Shown here in pieces: positions 63,694 to 64,000 of a DNA stretch of 64,000 bases. The first letter of the stretch is position 1, and each line of letters starts with the position of its first letter. Position numbers and translations under genes: made by a program. The DNA is from Nocardia brasiliensis NBRC 14402 (GTDB lineage Bacteria; Actinomycetota; Actinomycetes; Mycobacteriales; Mycobacteriaceae), in contig NZ_BAFT02000037.1 in NCBI RefSeq assembly GCF_000308475.2, positions 37,871-101,870 on the forward strand, written 5' to 3'. A model generated the notes under the pieces. The model was given only the letters and a program-made list of their open reading frames with translations. It ran no database searches and was not told the DNA's origin.

Positions 63694-64000
63694 GTGCCAC
63701 CTTCCCAGGGATCGGCGCATCCGCTCCGGCTGCTCGGCGTCTACGCCGCGCTGCTGGCCGTGATCTATGCGCTGGTGTTCTTCACCGGTGACTCCCCGCA
63801 ACCGAAGCTCGGCATCGACCTCCAGGGCGGTACCCGGGTCACGCTGACCGCGCGAACGCCGGACGGCAACAAGCCGAGCCAGGACAGTCTGCGTAAGGCA
63901 CAGACCATCATCGAGAACCGCGTCAACGGTCTCGGTGTGCTGGGTTCCGAAGTCGTCATCGACGGAGACAACCTGGTGATCACCGTGCCGGGCGACGACG
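63694..64000 (+). CDS. secD: Protein translocase subunit SecD, 5' part
   Basis: GTG 63694 follows AGGAG. The window ends within codon 103. The visible part has the first helix ([18 protein letters not shown]) and the SecD motif [13 protein letters not shown], then the start of the large periplasmic domain ([11 protein letters not shown]). SecD uses the proton gradient to help pull proteins through SecYEG. Incomplete at the window edge. Confidence 0.95.
   Translation, partial: MPPSQGSAHPLRLLGVYAALLAVIYALVFFTGDSPQPKLGIDLQGGTRVTLTARTPDGNKPSQDSLRKAQTIIENRVNGLGVLGSEVVIDGDNLVITVPGDD

Overview
The window looks like chromosomal DNA of a Nocardia-type actinobacterium (order Mycobacteriales). GC content is very high, many genes start with GTG or TTG, and the right-hand 29 kb keeps a gene order familiar from Mycobacterium tuberculosis: thrS, HIT-domain Ap4A enzyme, phosphatidylinositol-phosphate synthase, PIM acyltransferase, pimA, Nudix protein, pdxS, tesB, pdxT, yebC, ruvC-ruvA-ruvB, yajC, secD. 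Phosphatidylinositol mannoside genes, an Rv2951c-like F420 enzyme and an MmpL transporter fit the same order. I saw no rRNA, tRNA, IS element, prophage or CRISPR array.

Left end (1-18.1 kb): a polyketide cluster in two convergent blocks. On the plus strand are two modular type I PKS genes. The first encodes KS-AT-DH-KR-ACP with a malonyl-type AT, but as given it carries a frameshift in the KS-AT linker. The second is unusual: KS, a gutted AT without its active-site motif, and a thioesterase, with no ACP. On the minus strand, reading right to left, are a four-helix membrane protein, an F420-dependent phthiodiolone-ketoreductase-like enzyme, an O-methyltransferase, a large ThDP-dependent enzyme, a free-standing ACP, an MmpL exporter (start codon overlapping the ACP stop), an enoyl-CoA hydratase and a MaoC-like hydratase. 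Together they suggest an exported, reduced, possibly lipid-like polyketide. The cluster probably continues to the left of the window.

Middle (18.2-29.2 kb): a gamma-carbonic-anhydrase-like protein, an MFS transporter with a Dabb-domain partner, and then a compact RiPP locus. The RiPP locus has a minus-strand operon of an RRE/ThiF-like docking protein, an azoline-forming YcaO and a double-domain SagB-type oxidase. Divergent from it is a 65-residue precursor peptide with eight Cys in 17 residues. The shared promoter region holds two copies of an inverted repeat CGGGAA-N3-TTCCCG. No dehydratase or pyridine synthase is present, so a linear azol(in)e peptide is the best guess. An mcrBC restriction pair follows, separated by a hairpin terminator.

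Next (29.4-34.2 kb): two paralogous SulP-transporter/beta-carbonic-anhydrase fusion genes in tandem, each preceded by the same promoter-like element.

Right (34.3-64 kb): mostly housekeeping genes: PIM/phosphoinositide synthesis, PLP synthesis, Holliday-junction resolution under a LexA-box-like site, and the start of the Sec translocase accessory genes. Between them sit accessory genes: an ArsR/SRPBCC pair, a GlxA-type regulator with a tandem-repeat tail, a membrane esterase, an Erm-like methyltransferase, a protein with four DivIVA-like motifs, and a TetR/Baeyer-Villiger monooxygenase pair with a palindromic operator. Small oddities include a duplicated yebC 3' end and a probable 30-residue membrane peptide gene near 42.2 kb.
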